Origin: Symsagittifera roscoffensis
Lineage: Eukaryota; Xenacoelomorpha; Acoela; Convolutidae
Reading direction: 5' to 3'
Assembly: GCF_963678635.1 (NCBI RefSeq)
Contig: NC_087063.1
Location: 24,932,701 to 24,996,700 of the forward strand
DNA: 64,000 nt
Part shown: positions 63,624 through 64,000 of the stretch, piece after piece
How positions within the stretch are numbered: position 1 is the first letter of the stretch
How the letters are laid out: the number at the start of each line of letters is the position of its first letter
Program-made: the position numbers and the translations under genes
Notes under the pieces: generated by a model
What the model saw: only the letters and a program-made list of their open reading frames with translations
Told to the model about the DNA's origin: nothing
The model's database searches: none

Positions 63624-64000
63624 CTGAAAAACAAAACACGTCGGATTAAGCTAGCTATGGAAGATGAAAGAATAGAAGGATAAGTTGTAACGAACACAGA
63701 AGGATGTTAAGAAACTTGAGCGAAACTGAACTTTTACTTGTTGATTTTTCCACGGAACATTACCTTCATTGTTACACAGAAACTGCAGAAGTACTGAGTA
63801 CTGATTGTATTACAATCACGGCTTTAACAAGCTACCCTATGGTGGCTCGTAACCAGCGTCCACCCTACTAGGAATTATTCAACAGTTAGAGTTCAATTTA
63901 AATTATACCTGGTAAAAAATAACCCCCTTGTTAAGTCATATTGTTACAGAGTCCGATCAATACTTGTATGGTAATAAATACGGTACCAATTTTTCCGGCG
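63624..64000. other. Fat intron, partial
   Basis: Sequence upstream of the first visible Fat exon. No further exon is recognised before the window end. Confidence 0.6.

Overview
The window is animal nuclear DNA, AT-rich and intron-containing. Two facts show this. First, 49.0-63.6 kb on the minus strand carries the 3' part of a Fat-family (FAT1/2/3-like) atypical cadherin gene: fourteen exons with GT..AG boundaries that join in one uninterrupted frame of about 1178 codons. Second, 0-16.5 kb is a Maverick/Polinton (adintovirus-like) integrated DNA element. I cannot name the species.

Polinton, 1-16.5 kb. From about 8.3 kb rightward a dense plus-strand cluster encodes a PC4-like small protein, a protein with an H-x-H motif after a possible -1 shift, several unknowns, a DEDD-exonuclease-like protein, two paralogous small proteins, a two-TM protein, the FtsK/HerA-type packaging ATPase, a linker gene, a retrovirus-type integrase, penton, a basic PX-like core protein and the start of the double-jelly-roll major capsid protein. 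Leftward from a divergent spacer at 8.2-8.3 kb run minus-strand unknowns, a 198-bp direct repeat, a C2H2 zinc-finger region and a broken protein-primed DNA polymerase B cut off at 3269. There a nearly identical second copy of the cluster core (1-3268 = 9457-12721) is fused head-on through a junction with an 11-bp inverted and a 13-bp direct repeat. Four consecutive-gene overlaps in the cluster are exactly 11 nt (ATG-N5-stop). No protease gene and no terminal inverted repeats are visible, and polymerase, penton and capsid genes are broken, so this is a rearranged, decaying element.

Array, 16.5-44.4 kb. A tandem, mosaic array of about 3.6-4.6 kb units follows. Six copies of a shared 0.9-kb tail each keep an intact 55-codon exon-like ORF behind a good splice acceptor. 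The unit bodies are of two kinds: A, three copies, and B, four copies, both with decayed multi-exon coding-like sequence that I do not recognise. Polinton penton and PX/capsid fragments are stitched between A units at short microhomologies. Unit B4 is interrupted by a 921-bp element with short inverted ends that holds GAGCGGTTTT-type repeats, a C-rich minisatellite and a tRNA-Arg-like sequence.

Fat flank, 44.4-49.0 kb. This holds a broken ORF starting MGNTQSK, and a diverged duplicate of the Fat 3' region, including a dead copy of the penultimate Fat exon with a lost splice acceptor and a stop codon. Part of the duplicate was also copied into array unit B2. The rest is AT-rich sequence with no gene seen.

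Fat gene, 49.0-64 kb. Order 5' to 3': end of the last cadherin domain, the Fat-specific linker, one EGF, one laminin G, four EGFs, a TM helix and a cytoplasmic tail. The penultimate exon can be read through to a stop just past its donor site, giving an alternative short tail. Introns hold two copies of a TA-flanked miniature element with terminal hairpins and an internal tRNA-like promoter pair.
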